Assembly (NCBI GenBank): GCA_902493535.1
Contig: CABUQG010000029.1
Location: 1 to 15,415 of the forward strand
Origin: an uncultured Collinsella sp.
GTDB lineage: Bacteria > Actinomycetota > Coriobacteriia > Coriobacteriales > Coriobacteriaceae
Direction: 5' to 3'
DNA length: 15,415 nt
Below, one piece after another: positions 6,468-12,851 of the stretch. The notes beneath the pieces were generated by a model. It searched no databases. It was not told the origin of the DNA and saw only the letters and a program-made list of their open reading frames with translations. The first letter of the stretch is position 1, and each line of letters begins with the position of its first letter. A program made the position numbers and the translations under genes.

Positions 6468-6890
6468 ATGCCCGATAAAAAGCTGACTGACGAGTTACTC
6501 AATGAGCTTCTCGACGCGCCAAACATCGATGGCTATATCAAAGAACACGACTTTGCCACCCCGTCGCTTTCGAACTACCTGAAGCAGCTACTGCAGGAAA
6601 AGGGCTTGGAGCGCTCGCGCGTGGTTCGTATGGCCGATCTCAATGAGACCTTTGGCTATCAGATCTTTACCGGCGCGCGTCATCCGAGTCGCAATAAGGT
6701 GCTGCAGATTGCCTTTGCGATGGCGCTGACGCTCAAAGAGACCAACCGTGCGCTGACGGCTGCCGGGGTAAGCGTCCTTAACTGCAAGGACCGCCGCGAT
6801 GCGATTATCATTTTTTGCATCGATCGCGGGTGCAGCCTCCAAAAGGTCAACGAGGAGCTGTATCGCTTTGGCGAGGAGACGGTGAGTTAG
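6468..6890 (+). CDS. Helix-turn-helix-like protein of the kinase-associated family
   Basis: A 140-residue soluble protein. Residues about 33-105 form an XRE-like helical bundle: LSNYLKQLLQEKGLERSRVV, then GYQIFTGARHPSRNKVLQIA (recognition-helix region), then LTLKETNRALTAAG. The C-terminal part, with KDRRDAIIIFCIDRG, is typical of a family I recognise from clostridial genomes, where it is usually encoded next to a Ser/Thr protein kinase, as here. It may bind DNA or serve as a kinase partner or substrate; this is inference. The ATG has a GGGGGAGGTG ribosome-binding site. The gene starts 32 nt after the FxLYD gene and ends about 100 nt before the kinase. Confidence 0.75.
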   Translation: MPDKKLTDELLNELLDAPNIDGYIKEHDFATPSLSNYLKQLLQEKGLERSRVVRMADLNETFGYQIFTGARHPSRNKVLQIAFAMALTLKETNRALTAAGVSVLNCKDRRDAIIIFCIDRGCSLQKVNEELYRFGEETVS

Positions 6891-6975
6891 CGGCTGATAT
6901 CTGAGCCGGCGGAGCTGCCGAACAACGATGCAAACGAACGGGGCGTGGATGCCATGGGGTGTCTGCGCCCTGCGC

Positions 6976-6981
6976 TATGAT
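6976..6981 (+). promoter_or_regulatory. Candidate -10 box for a leaderless kinase mRNA
   Basis: TATGAT ends 7 nt before the A of the kinase ATG (6989), so a transcript would begin at or next to the start codon. No convincing -35 is present. The same TATGAT/TAGAAT box type precedes other genes in this window. The only purine-rich sequence before the ATG (GGAGG) is 2 nt away, too close for a normal ribosome-binding site. Confidence 0.35.
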
Positions 6982-6988
6982 GGAGGCT

Positions 6989-8368
6989 ATGGATACTCAG
7001 ATTCCAACATATTCCGATGACGAGCTGACCGCAGCGCTTGCCGAGTACCTGGCGTCGCTCGATCGCGACGACAGCTATCGCGTGGAGCGTGTACTTAAGC
7101 GCTCGTCCGTTGAAACAACCGAGCTCGTGTACTTTGAAGGAACCGGCGGTGGTTCGCTCGGCCCCTTTGTCCGTAAACGCATCGATGCTTCGGCTCAAAT
7201 CGGCGGGGCATACGAGCGTCTGTTTGCCGCGCAACGGGCAGGTAGGCGTTTTGAGCACCTGCCCAGAATCGTCGATTGTCGTCGTGTGGGCGACGAGCTC
7301 AACGTGGTTATGGAATACATCGAAGGGGAGACACTCGGGGCTCTGGTGGACCGTCTGGGAGCCACCCCCGATTATGCGCGTGAATTGTATCCTGTCCTTT
7401 GCGACGCCGTGGGCGAGCTCCATGCCGGTTTTGCAATGGCGGGGGAGACGTCGGCGCCGGTGATCCATCGCGACCTCAAGCCGTCGAATATCATCGTGAC
7501 AGGTGCCAACTATACGCCTGATGACGGCCTGACATTTTCATCGCTGGTGATTATCGACCTAGGGATCGCGCGCGTATGGCGCGATGGCGCCGATGCCGAC
7601 ACCGTCAAGTTTGGCACACGACCCTATGCGCCGCCCGAGCAGTATGGGTTTGGGCAGACGAGTGTGCGCAGCGACGTCTACGCACTTGGCGCCCTGTTGT
7701 TCTTCTGCTTGACGGGAGTCGACCCTAAACCAGGGCTCGACATGCGCGAGCAATGCGAGGCGCGTGGCATTCCCACTCCACTTGCCGATGTCATCTGCAT
7801 GTCGATGGCGCTCGACCCGGCCAAACGTTTTGCGAGTGCGGAAGCGTTGGGACGGGCGACGCGCGTGGCATACGACCTGATTCACCCCGTGCGGCCTTCT
7901 GCGCCTGCGCCTGTCCGTACTCCGGCCTCGGAGACGGTGTTGGCGTCCCAAGGGCTCCAGAACCCCGCAGGGCTTCCTAGGCCTGCCGCCTCCGCTGCAT
8001 GCGGTCTGCTCTCTCGCGTTCCGGAGTCTCTGGGGCGCATTTGGAATACGCTCGTCTGCTTCTCGCTGCTTGTGTTCTTTGCCGGAAGTCACTTTGCCGT
8101 TTTTCACCCCACCGGAGCAAACCAAAGCTACCCGACGTGGCTTCTCATAATCGAGTATTTTTTCTTTGTAGATGGCCTTATGGTGCTTATGCATTTTGCG
8201 CTGCTCGATAAGCGCCGTCTCCGTCGGCGATTCGCACTGCTCGACAGCTATCGCGGCAAGAAACTCGCGAAACTCTGGCTCAAGGTATTGGGTGTGCTGC
8301 TCCTATGCATGATCGTCATAGTCGCGGTTGTCAATGCGACCGGCGTCGTCGATACCTCCGCTACCTAA
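6989..8368 (+). CDS. Hanks-type serine/threonine protein kinase with three C-terminal membrane segments
   Basis: A 459-residue kinase. The N-lobe has a poorly conserved glycine loop and a candidate ATP lysine in FVRKRID. MEYIEGETLGALVDR is the hinge region. The catalytic loop is HRDLKPSN (from H160), the metal-binding motif is DLG at 190 instead of DFG, the activation segment is GTRPYAPPEQYGF, and SDVYALGALLFF follows. The kinase fold ends near 295. After a Pro/Ala-rich linker, hydrophobic segments lie at about 353-372, 383-405 and 430-452, with no extracellular PASTA or other sensor domain. ATG 6989 (MDTQIP) is chosen over a GTG at 6959 because it fits the domain start and the -10 spacing. 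Together with the HTH-like and FxLYD genes upstream it suggests an envelope signalling locus; substrates are unknown. Confidence 0.88.
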   Translation: MDTQIPTYSDDELTAALAEYLASLDRDDSYRVERVLKRSSVETTELVYFEGTGGGSLGPFVRKRIDASAQIGGAYERLFAAQRAGRRFEHLPRIVDCRRVGDELNVVMEYIEGETLGALVDRLGATPDYARELYPVLCDAVGELHAGFAMAGETSAPVIHRDLKPSNIIVTGANYTPDDGLTFSSLVIIDLGIARVWRDGADADTVKFGTRPYAPPEQYGFGQTSVRSDVYALGALLFFCLTGVDPKPGLDMREQCEARGIPTPLADVICMSMALDPAKRFASAEALGRATRVAYDLIHPVRPSAPAPVRTPASETVLASQGLQNPAGLPRPAASAACGLLSRVPESLGRIWNTLVCFSLLVFFAGSHFAVFHPTGANQSYPTWLLIIEYFFFVDGLMVLMHFALLDKRRLRRRFALLDSYRGKKLAKLWLKVLGVLLLCMIVIVAVVNATGVVDTSAT

Positions 8369-8372
8369 AAGA

Positions 8373-8395
8373 AAAGGGCCCCATTGGGGCCCTTT
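8373..8395. terminator. Bidirectional intrinsic terminator
   Basis: AAAGGGCCCC (8373-8382), loop ATT, GGGGCCCTTT (8386-8395): a perfect 10-bp stem with A/T ends on both sides. It sits 4 nt after the kinase stop and 10 nt from the stop of the convergent secreted-protein gene, so it serves both. Confidence 0.88.
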
Positions 8396-8405
8396 GCAGT
8401 TGCAC

Positions 8406-9539
8406 TTAGATGCGGTTCATCTGAGCGGCGACTTTGTTGTACCAGTCCTGCCACGTGGGCGGGCAGTACTTTTTGGCCGCTGCCGGGGTAAGGGTGGAGC
8501 CGTAGTTGGCGCCCAGATAGGCAACGTGAGCGGAGATGCCCTCGCTCCAGCTGCCAAAGCTGCGCCAACCGCCGCCACGTGCACTCCAGCCCCAGGCGTT
8601 GTAAGAATTGGCGCAATAAGCACCCTTGGTGCTCTCGATGCAGGCGATGGCGGGGGACCAACGGGGGTCGACACCGGTATTCCAAGCGGCGACGGCAAAG
8701 TTATAGCCCTGGCCTGCCATGGGGGAGCCGGCGAGATAATTGTCGATGCGGCCTGTCCACTCATTAATGAACGAATCGTAATCGGAGTTACCAGTATTGG
8801 AGCTGTTCACCGTGGTGTCGATGGTGGTGTTGGTGTTGGTGGCCTGGCTGCTGGAATTGCTGCCGCTTACGCCCTCGCCCGAGAGCTTCTCGGCGGCAGC
8901 GGCCTTATCGGCCTCAAGCTTGGCAAGCTCGGCGGCATTTTCCTGCTCGGCTTTTGCCTGCGCCTCGCTGCGGAGCTGCTGGGCCTGCGCCAGCGCGTCC
9001 TCGGCGTTTTTCTGCTCTGCCTCAAGTTGAGACTTGGCCTGCTGGAGCTCAGCCTTGTTCTGCTCGAGTTCGGTTTGCATGTTATTGAGCTCTTCGATCT
9101 CGTCGACGCTCGAGCTCGTGATCTGGTTGGTGTATTTGCAGGTCGTGATGAACTCACCCAGGCTCTGCGCGTTGACCAGGAAGCTCACGATGGGATTGGT
9201 GCCCTTCTGATACTTGTACAGATCGCGCATGGCGGAGCTTGCCTTGGCCTGCTGCTCGGGAAGCTTGGCCTCGATTTCCTCGATGCTTGCCTCATTGGAG
9301 TCAATCTGCTTTTGCAGGTCATCGAGTTTGGTGCGGGCGTCGTTGTAGGCGCTCGTGGCGGCTTCGATCTTCTGCTGGGCTGCGGAAAGCTGGTCCTGCG
9401 TTGCCTGCGAGGCGGCATACGCCGCAACGGGGGAGAGCATCGGCGTGGCCGTCAGCGCAACGGCGAGAGCGGCGCTCGTGATGATACGAGCCGGCTTCGA
9501 CGCAATGAGCGCTGCGGTGCGATGATTCGAATGCTGCAT
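8406..9539 (-). CDS. Secreted coiled-coil protein with C-terminal lysozyme-like (lytic transglycosylase-type) domain
   Basis: A 377-residue exported protein. A Sec signal peptide has hydrophobic core IITSAALAVALTATPML and probable cleavage after AYA (residue 42). Residues about 45-235 are long Gln/Glu/Ala-rich coiled coils like those of PcsB/CwlO-type wall-hydrolase regulators. A Ser/Thr/Asn linker (about 236-262) follows. The C-terminal domain has ACIES (E302, candidate catalytic acid) and NAWGWSARGGGWRSFGSW followed by EGI, the pattern of soluble lytic transglycosylase or lysozyme-like folds. It probably cleaves or remodels peptidoglycan. ATG 9539 is preceded by AGAGGG at 6 nt; an in-frame TTG at 9554 is less likely. 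The gene is monocistronic and ends at the shared terminator. The exact enzyme class is inferred from short motifs. Confidence 0.82.
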   Translation of the reverse strand: MQHSNHRTAALIASKPARIITSAALAVALTATPMLSPVAAYAASQATQDQLSAAQQKIEAATSAYNDARTKLDDLQKQIDSNEASIEEIEAKLPEQQAKASSAMRDLYKYQKGTNPIVSFLVNAQSLGEFITTCKYTNQITSSSVDEIEELNNMQTELEQNKAELQQAKSQLEAEQKNAEDALAQAQQLRSEAQAKAEQENAAELAKLEADKAAAAEKLSGEGVSGSNSSSQATNTNTTIDTTVNSSNTGNSDYDSFINEWTGRIDNYLAGSPMAGQGYNFAVAAWNTGVDPRWSPAIACIESTKGAYCANSYNAWGWSARGGGWRSFGSWSEGISAHVAYLGANYGSTLTPAAAKKYCPPTWQDWYNKVAAQMNRI

Positions 9540-9581
9540 CCAGTCCCTCTGCAATCAATCGTAGGTTATGGTTCGAACGGT

Positions 9582-9612
9582 ATTCTACTACTGCTTTCGA
9601 CCTCAACTTGAA
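9582..9612 (-). promoter_or_regulatory. Candidate promoter of the secreted lysozyme-like gene
   Basis: A minus-strand TAGAAT (9587-9582) gives a start near 9575 and a 36-nt leader. The -35 is poor: the nearest candidate, TTCAAG at 9612-9607, has a 19-bp spacer. That suggests an activator-dependent promoter, consistent with the adjacent dyads. Confidence 0.4.
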
Positions 9613-9648
9613 CCTTAAAGGTTCCAAAGGGTCAAGTTGAACTTGAGG
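9601..9648. promoter_or_regulatory. Tandem dyad operator-like array
   Basis: Two perfect 7-1-7 palindromes lie here: GAACCTT-A-AAGGTTC (9610-9624, centre 9617) and TCAAGTT-G-AACTTGA (9632-9646, centre 9639). The centres are 22 bp apart, two helical turns. TCAAnTTGA occurs at 9603-9611 and 9632-9640, and CCTCAA/TTGAGG flank the array. Relative to the predicted start of the secreted-protein gene the centres fall at about -42 and -64, typical activator positions. The rest of the 9540-9773 gap holds no gene I can support. Confidence 0.5.
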
Positions 9649-9773
9649 CTTTGGCTTTGACCTGCAGTTATGATGAATTGTTGAGAAACCATAGAGTTCA
9701 ACTTTAACGTTACAGAGCCCTGTTTGAGAGGAGTTTTGGGCTGTAAAAGCTATCTCAACGTGGGGTTTTATAA

Positions 9774-10406
9774 CTACAGCGTGCCCTTCTGGCGAGCCTG
9801 CTCAATCTCTTCGAGGGCCTCGGCGGGGGTGAACGAACAGGTGCCGTCGCCGAGTTTGACTACCCGGATATCGTCGCCGGTATGGACCTCTCCGCCCTTT
9901 AGTACCACGCCAAAAACGCCCTCGTGGGGAAAGATACAGTCGCCGGCGAGATAGTAGATGGCACAGCGGGTGTGGCAGACCTTGCCGATCTGACTGATTT
10001 CGACCAGGACATCGTTGCCAATCTTGAGCTGCGTTCCCAGGGGGAGCGAGAGCAGGTTGATGCCCTGGGTTGTGAAGTTCTCGCCAAAGTCGCCCTCGTG
10101 CACATCGAGCCCGCGCGCCTGCGCCGTCTGGATAGACTCTGCAGCTAAAAAGGAAACCTGGCGGTGCCAATGCCCGGCGTGCGCATCGGAGGCGAGGCCA
10201 AACTGCTCGATGACGGTGTCGTGCCCGTCGGCGACGGGTGACTTACGCGTGCCTTTGTGCTCCGACGTGTTGATTGAGACGATACGGGCAGGCCCGTTGT
10301 AAGCATCGTTTGCGGTGCGTAGGGGAGCTGCCGTCTGGGCACGATCTGCAAGTTCGCGCTTGGCGGCGTCAATGATGGGGTTGTTGATCGGATGAGCCTG
10401 GGGCAC
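9774..10406 (-). CDS. MOSC-domain protein
   Basis: A 210-residue cytosolic protein related to the C-terminal domain of molybdenum-cofactor sulfurase and the YiiM/MOSC group. Recognisable motifs are LASDAHAGHWHRQVSFLA (71-88), GDFGENFTTQGINL (105-118), LPLGTQLKIG and QIGKVCHTRCAIYY (139-152). Cys144, the invariant MOSC cysteine, and Cys148 are within the last of these; GDCIFPHEGVF follows. Stand-alone members are thought to handle persulfide or sulfur linked to the molybdenum cofactor, but no molybdoenzyme gene is visible here. The start is GTG at 10406, with AAAGG 7 nt upstream. The first 40 residues precede the core domain. Confidence 0.85.
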   Translation of the reverse strand: MPQAHPINNPIIDAAKRELADRAQTAAPLRTANDAYNGPARIVSINTSEHKGTRKSPVADGHDTVIEQFGLASDAHAGHWHRQVSFLAAESIQTAQARGLDVHEGDFGENFTTQGINLLSLPLGTQLKIGNDVLVEISQIGKVCHTRCAIYYLAGDCIFPHEGVFGVVLKGGEVHTGDDIRVVKLGDGTCSFTPAEALEEIEQARQKGTL

Positions 10407-10552
10407 GGTGCACCTTTCGACGGGGCGGGCTACATGTTGAATCCTACAACAATGGTAGGTTCATTGCCCATTGTCATACAACGGTGAGCGCCGTCTTCGT
10501 GCTGGCCTTCGTGCTGGACGATTACGTCGATTGCCATAGATACGGTGGAGCT
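10407..10552. promoter_or_regulatory. Divergent intergenic region upstream of the MOSC gene
   Basis: It contains an inverted repeat ACAATGG (10449-10455) / CCATTGT (10468-10474) with a 12-nt spacer. A weak minus-strand promoter, TTGTAT (10481-10476) and TACCAT (10457-10452) with an 18-bp spacer, brackets it. It also holds a tandem direct repeat of CTTCGTGCTGG at 10495-10505 and 10507-10517. I see no gene in it. The repeat could be an operator for the MOSC gene; the promoter match is poor. Confidence 0.3.
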
Positions 10553-10582
10553 TTGGGCGCCGGCGGCTTGGCACGCTAGAAT
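10553..10582 (+). promoter_or_regulatory. Candidate promoter of the D-aspartate ligase gene
   Basis: TTGGGC (10553-10558) and TAGAAT (10577-10582) with an 18-bp spacer give a start near 10589 and a 50-nt leader. The leader contains a small hairpin (GCCCA 10603-10607 / TGGGC 10613-10617) and the AGGAAG ribosome-binding site. Confidence 0.5.
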
Positions 10583-10638
10583 AATTCAGTTGCGCAAAGA
10601 CCGCCCATTGTGTGGGCAGTTCATGATAGGAAGTTTCC

Positions 10639-11895
10639 ATGGCATTGCAATTTACAGAGCGCGAGTTCATTCCCGTGCTGCTCGGTGGCGACATCAACGC
10701 CTATTCGGTGGCGCGTGCCTTCTACGAGGAGTACCAGGTCAAGAGTCTGGTCTTTGGCAAGTATCAGACGGGTCCCGCGTACCGCAGCCAGATTATCGAC
10801 TACACGCCCAACGTGGATATCGACACCATGCCCGTGATGCTCAAAACCGTCAACGGCATTGCCCAAGCGCATGCCGACAAGACGATTGTCCTTGTGGGCT
10901 GTGGCGACAACTATGTCGCTCTCGTGGCTCAAGCCAAGGATGCTCATGAGCTGGCGGATAACATCGTCGCTCCCTACGCGCCCTACAGCATGCTCGAGCA
11001 GTGCCAGAAGAAGGAGATCTTCTACGAGCTGTGCGAGAAGCATGGCGTGCCCTATCCGCACACGTTTACCTTTACCAAGGCGATGCTCAATGCCCAGGGT
11101 GAGGCGCCTGCCGAAGTGCTCGACCAGATCGATTTTCCTTACCCGATGATTCTGAAGCCTTCTGACGGCATCATGTGGTGGCAGCACGAGTTCGAGGGCC
11201 AGAAGAAGGCCTATGAGATTGCCGACCGCGCCGAGCTGGAACAGGTCATTCGCGATTCGTATGCCAGCGGCTACACCGACGATCTGATCTTGCAGGACCG
11301 CGTGCCCGGCAACGACGAGTACATGCGCGTGCTCACCAGCTATTCCGACCGCAACGGCAAGGTGCGCATGATGTGCCTGGGCCATGTGCTGCTCGAGGAG
11401 CATCAGCCCCACGGTGTCGGCAACCATGCCTGTATCATTACCGAGCCCAACGACGAGCTCATGGGCGGCGTGCGCAAGTTGCTCGAGGACCTTCACTTTG
11501 TGGGCTATTCCAACTTTGACGTTAAGTACGACGAGCGCGACGGCTCGTTTAAGTTCTTCGATTTCAACACGCGCCAGGGCCGCAGCAACTACTACGTTAC
11601 CAACAGCGGCTTTAACGTTGCCAAGTATGTGGTGGACGAGTATGTGTTCAACCGTCCGTTTGAGCCGGAGTTTGTGACGGCTCAGGACGAGGCCCTGTGG
11701 ATGGTCGTCCCCATGGGCGTCGTCGACAAGTACGTCAAGGATCCCGAGCTGCGCGCTAAGGTGCATCGCCTGGACAAGGAAGGCAAGGGCGCCGACCCTT
11801 CGTTTATGAAGGGCGACTTTGTCTTTAACCGCTGGCTGCGCATGTGGCACACCAAGCTGCGCCACTTTAAGCTGTTCAAGACGTATTACAAGTAG
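10639..11895 (+). CDS. ATP-grasp ligase, probable D-aspartate ligase of peptidoglycan cross-bridge synthesis
   Basis: A 418-residue carboxylate-amine ligase of the ATP-grasp superfamily. The N-terminal domain begins IPVLLGGDINAYSVARAFYE (11-30) and includes VLVGCGDNYVAL. The ATP-grasp part has PMILKPSDG (ATP lysine K173), ILQDRVPGNDEYMRVL, and the metal-site segment FFDFNTRQGRSNYYV (D308, N310, R312). The overall pattern resembles the Enterococcus faecium AslFm type, which joins D-Asp to the side-chain amine of the stem-peptide diamino acid. The next gene is an aspartate-type racemase, which would supply D-Asp. ATG 10639 has AGGAAG 5 nt upstream. Other ATP-grasp ligases of unknown substrate share this layout, so the exact substrate is inferred. 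Confidence 0.78.
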   Translation: MALQFTEREFIPVLLGGDINAYSVARAFYEEYQVKSLVFGKYQTGPAYRSQIIDYTPNVDIDTMPVMLKTVNGIAQAHADKTIVLVGCGDNYVALVAQAKDAHELADNIVAPYAPYSMLEQCQKKEIFYELCEKHGVPYPHTFTFTKAMLNAQGEAPAEVLDQIDFPYPMILKPSDGIMWWQHEFEGQKKAYEIADRAELEQVIRDSYASGYTDDLILQDRVPGNDEYMRVLTSYSDRNGKVRMMCLGHVLLEEHQPHGVGNHACIITEPNDELMGGVRKLLEDLHFVGYSNFDVKYDERDGSFKFFDFNTRQGRSNYYVTNSGFNVAKYVVDEYVFNRPFEPEFVTAQDEALWMVVPMGVVDKYVKDPELRAKVHRLDKEGKGADPSFMKGDFVFNRWLRMWHTKLRHFKLFKTYYK

Positions 11896-11904
11896 ATGAG
11901 CGCG

Positions 11905-11934
11905 GCGCCCGTCCGGTTTGCATCGGGCGGGCGC
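11905..11934 (+). terminator. Strong GC hairpin between ligase and racemase genes
   Basis: GCGCCCGTCCG (11905-11915) pairs with CGGGCGGGCGC (11924-11934) over 11 positions, one of them G-U, around an 8-nt loop. It starts 9 nt after the ligase stop. There is no U-run. It may be a U-less terminator, an attenuator or a stabilising 3' end. A promoter-like box follows at once. Confidence 0.5.
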
Positions 11935-11937
11935 GGG

Positions 11938-11943
11938 TATGAT
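11938..11943 (+). promoter_or_regulatory. Candidate -10 box for the racemase gene
   Basis: TATGAT would start transcription near 11950 and leave a 30-nt leader carrying AAGGAGG. The -35 region lies inside the hairpin loop and right arm and is a poor match. If active, the racemase has its own promoter separate from the ligase. Confidence 0.35.
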
Positions 11944-11979
11944 ACGCGCAATTGCGCAAGCGTCATCAAGGAGGCGGCG

Positions 11980-12726
11980 ATGGAAAAGCTGGGAGTTATC
12001 GGCGGCATGGGCGCCGAGGCCACGTCGTATTACTACGACCAGGTGGTGCGTCATACGGCTGCTGCCTGCGATCAGGAACATATCGACATGGTGGTGCTCT
12101 CCAAGTCGACCATGCCCGACCGCACGTTGGCCATTAAGACCGGCGAGCATGCCAAGCTGCTGGCGACCATGAAAGAGTGTGCCCAGGCACTCGAGTCGCT
12201 GGGCTGTGCGCACATTGCCATTCCCTGCAACACGTCGCACTACTTCTACGACCAGATCCAGTCGTTTACGAAGGTGCCGATTATCCACATGCCGCGTGAG
12301 TCGGTGCGCTATGCTCTGGCCGGTGCGGTGATGGGGGAGTGCGAGTTCGACCCCAACCTGAGTATGCCGGCCGAGCCGGTGCACAAGATTGGCATCATGG
12401 GCACCGACGGAACCGTGGGCGCGGGTGTCTACGGCCGCGAATGTAAGGCTGCGGGTGTTGAGGTCGTCTATCCCAGCGAGAAACGTCAGAACGATGTGAT
12501 GTCGCTTATCTACGATGATGTGAAGGCCGGACGTGAGCCCGATATGGATAAGTTCGACCGCGTGATGTGGGAGTTCGCCCGTAGCGGCTGCGACCGCGTC
12601 ATTCTGGCCTGCACCGAGCTCTCGGTGTTGCAAAAGTACCGAGAGATTCCCGAGATCACCCTCGACGCCATGGATGTCCTGGTGCGTGAATCCATCATCC
12701 GTAGCGGCGCTCCCTACCGCCTCTAG
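11980..12726 (+). CDS. Aspartate/glutamate-family amino acid racemase
   Basis: A 248-residue PLP-independent two-cysteine racemase. It begins KLGVIGGMGAEATSYYYDQV. The first catalytic cysteine is C83 in IPCNTSHYFYD, the second C211 in VILACTELSVL, and HKIGIMGTDGT marks the second domain. The MGAEAT start and ACTEL motif fit aspartate racemase (RacD/YgeA group) better than glutamate racemase MurI. It probably makes D-Asp for the ligase upstream. ATG 11980 follows AAGGAGGCGGCG; in-frame codons back to 11896 overlap the hairpin and -10 box and are unlikely to be translated. Substrate preference (Asp or Glu) is inferred from context. Confidence 0.88.
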   Translation: MEKLGVIGGMGAEATSYYYDQVVRHTAAACDQEHIDMVVLSKSTMPDRTLAIKTGEHAKLLATMKECAQALESLGCAHIAIPCNTSHYFYDQIQSFTKVPIIHMPRESVRYALAGAVMGECEFDPNLSMPAEPVHKIGIMGTDGTVGAGVYGRECKAAGVEVVYPSEKRQNDVMSLIYDDVKAGREPDMDKFDRVMWEFARSGCDRVILACTELSVLQKYREIPEITLDAMDVLVRESIIRSGAPYRL

Positions 12727-12732
12727 CTTCCG

Positions 12733-12760
12733 ACCTGTCAAAAAGGGACAGGTTAATTTT
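12733..12760 (+). terminator. Intrinsic terminator after the racemase gene
   Basis: ACCTGTC (12733-12739) and GACAGGT (12747-12753) form a 7-bp stem followed by TAATTTT. It starts 7 nt after the racemase stop. Confidence 0.75.
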
Positions 12761-12785
12761 GGTAGGTTTTATCTGGTGAAACAGT

Positions 12786-12823
12786 AAAGGCCTCGGCTCG
12801 TTTGGTGCGAGCCGAGGCCTTTT
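12786..12823. terminator. Strong bidirectional terminator between racemase and ecfT
   Basis: AAAGGCCTCGGCTCG (12786-12800), loop TTTGGTG, then the perfect complement (12808-12822) ending in TTTT. The 15-bp stem is flanked by A and T runs, so it works in both directions for these convergent genes. With the 12733 hairpin, the racemase transcript has two terminators in series. Confidence 0.9.
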
Positions 12824-12851
12824 GCGTTGGGCGGATGCTGTCGGTGGTGAA

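Noticed and set aside
9588..9606. MerR-family operator with a 19-bp spacer in the secreted-protein promoter
   Set aside because: The spacer is 19 bp, but no dyad lies between the -35 and -10, where MerR-type regulators bind. The palindromes are upstream, so a conventional activator fits better.
8328..9611. A long + strand frame opposite the secreted coiled-coil protein
   Set aside because: Its Leu/Gly-rich translation mirrors the Glu/Gln/Ala coiled coil of the real gene, and it runs through the bidirectional terminator at 8373-8395.
9669..9674. TATGAT on the + strand in the 9540-9773 gap, as a rightward promoter
   Set aside because: It would transcribe only antisense to the MOSC gene, and the nearest -35-like hexamer (TTGAGG) needs a 20-bp spacer. 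No gene is served.
10472..10537. Possible leader peptide containing a repeated Leu-Arg-Ala-Gly
   Set aside because: The open frame comes from the 12-bp tandem repeat, has only a TTG start without a ribosome-binding site, and shows no run of regulatory codons.
10621..12741. A minus-strand frame of about 700 codons opposite the ligase and racemase genes
   Set aside because: It is an antisense shadow created by high-GC codon bias. The + strand frames have ribosome-binding sites, recognisable catalytic motifs and terminators; the antisense translation is low-complexity His/Val/Leu-rich with no family features.
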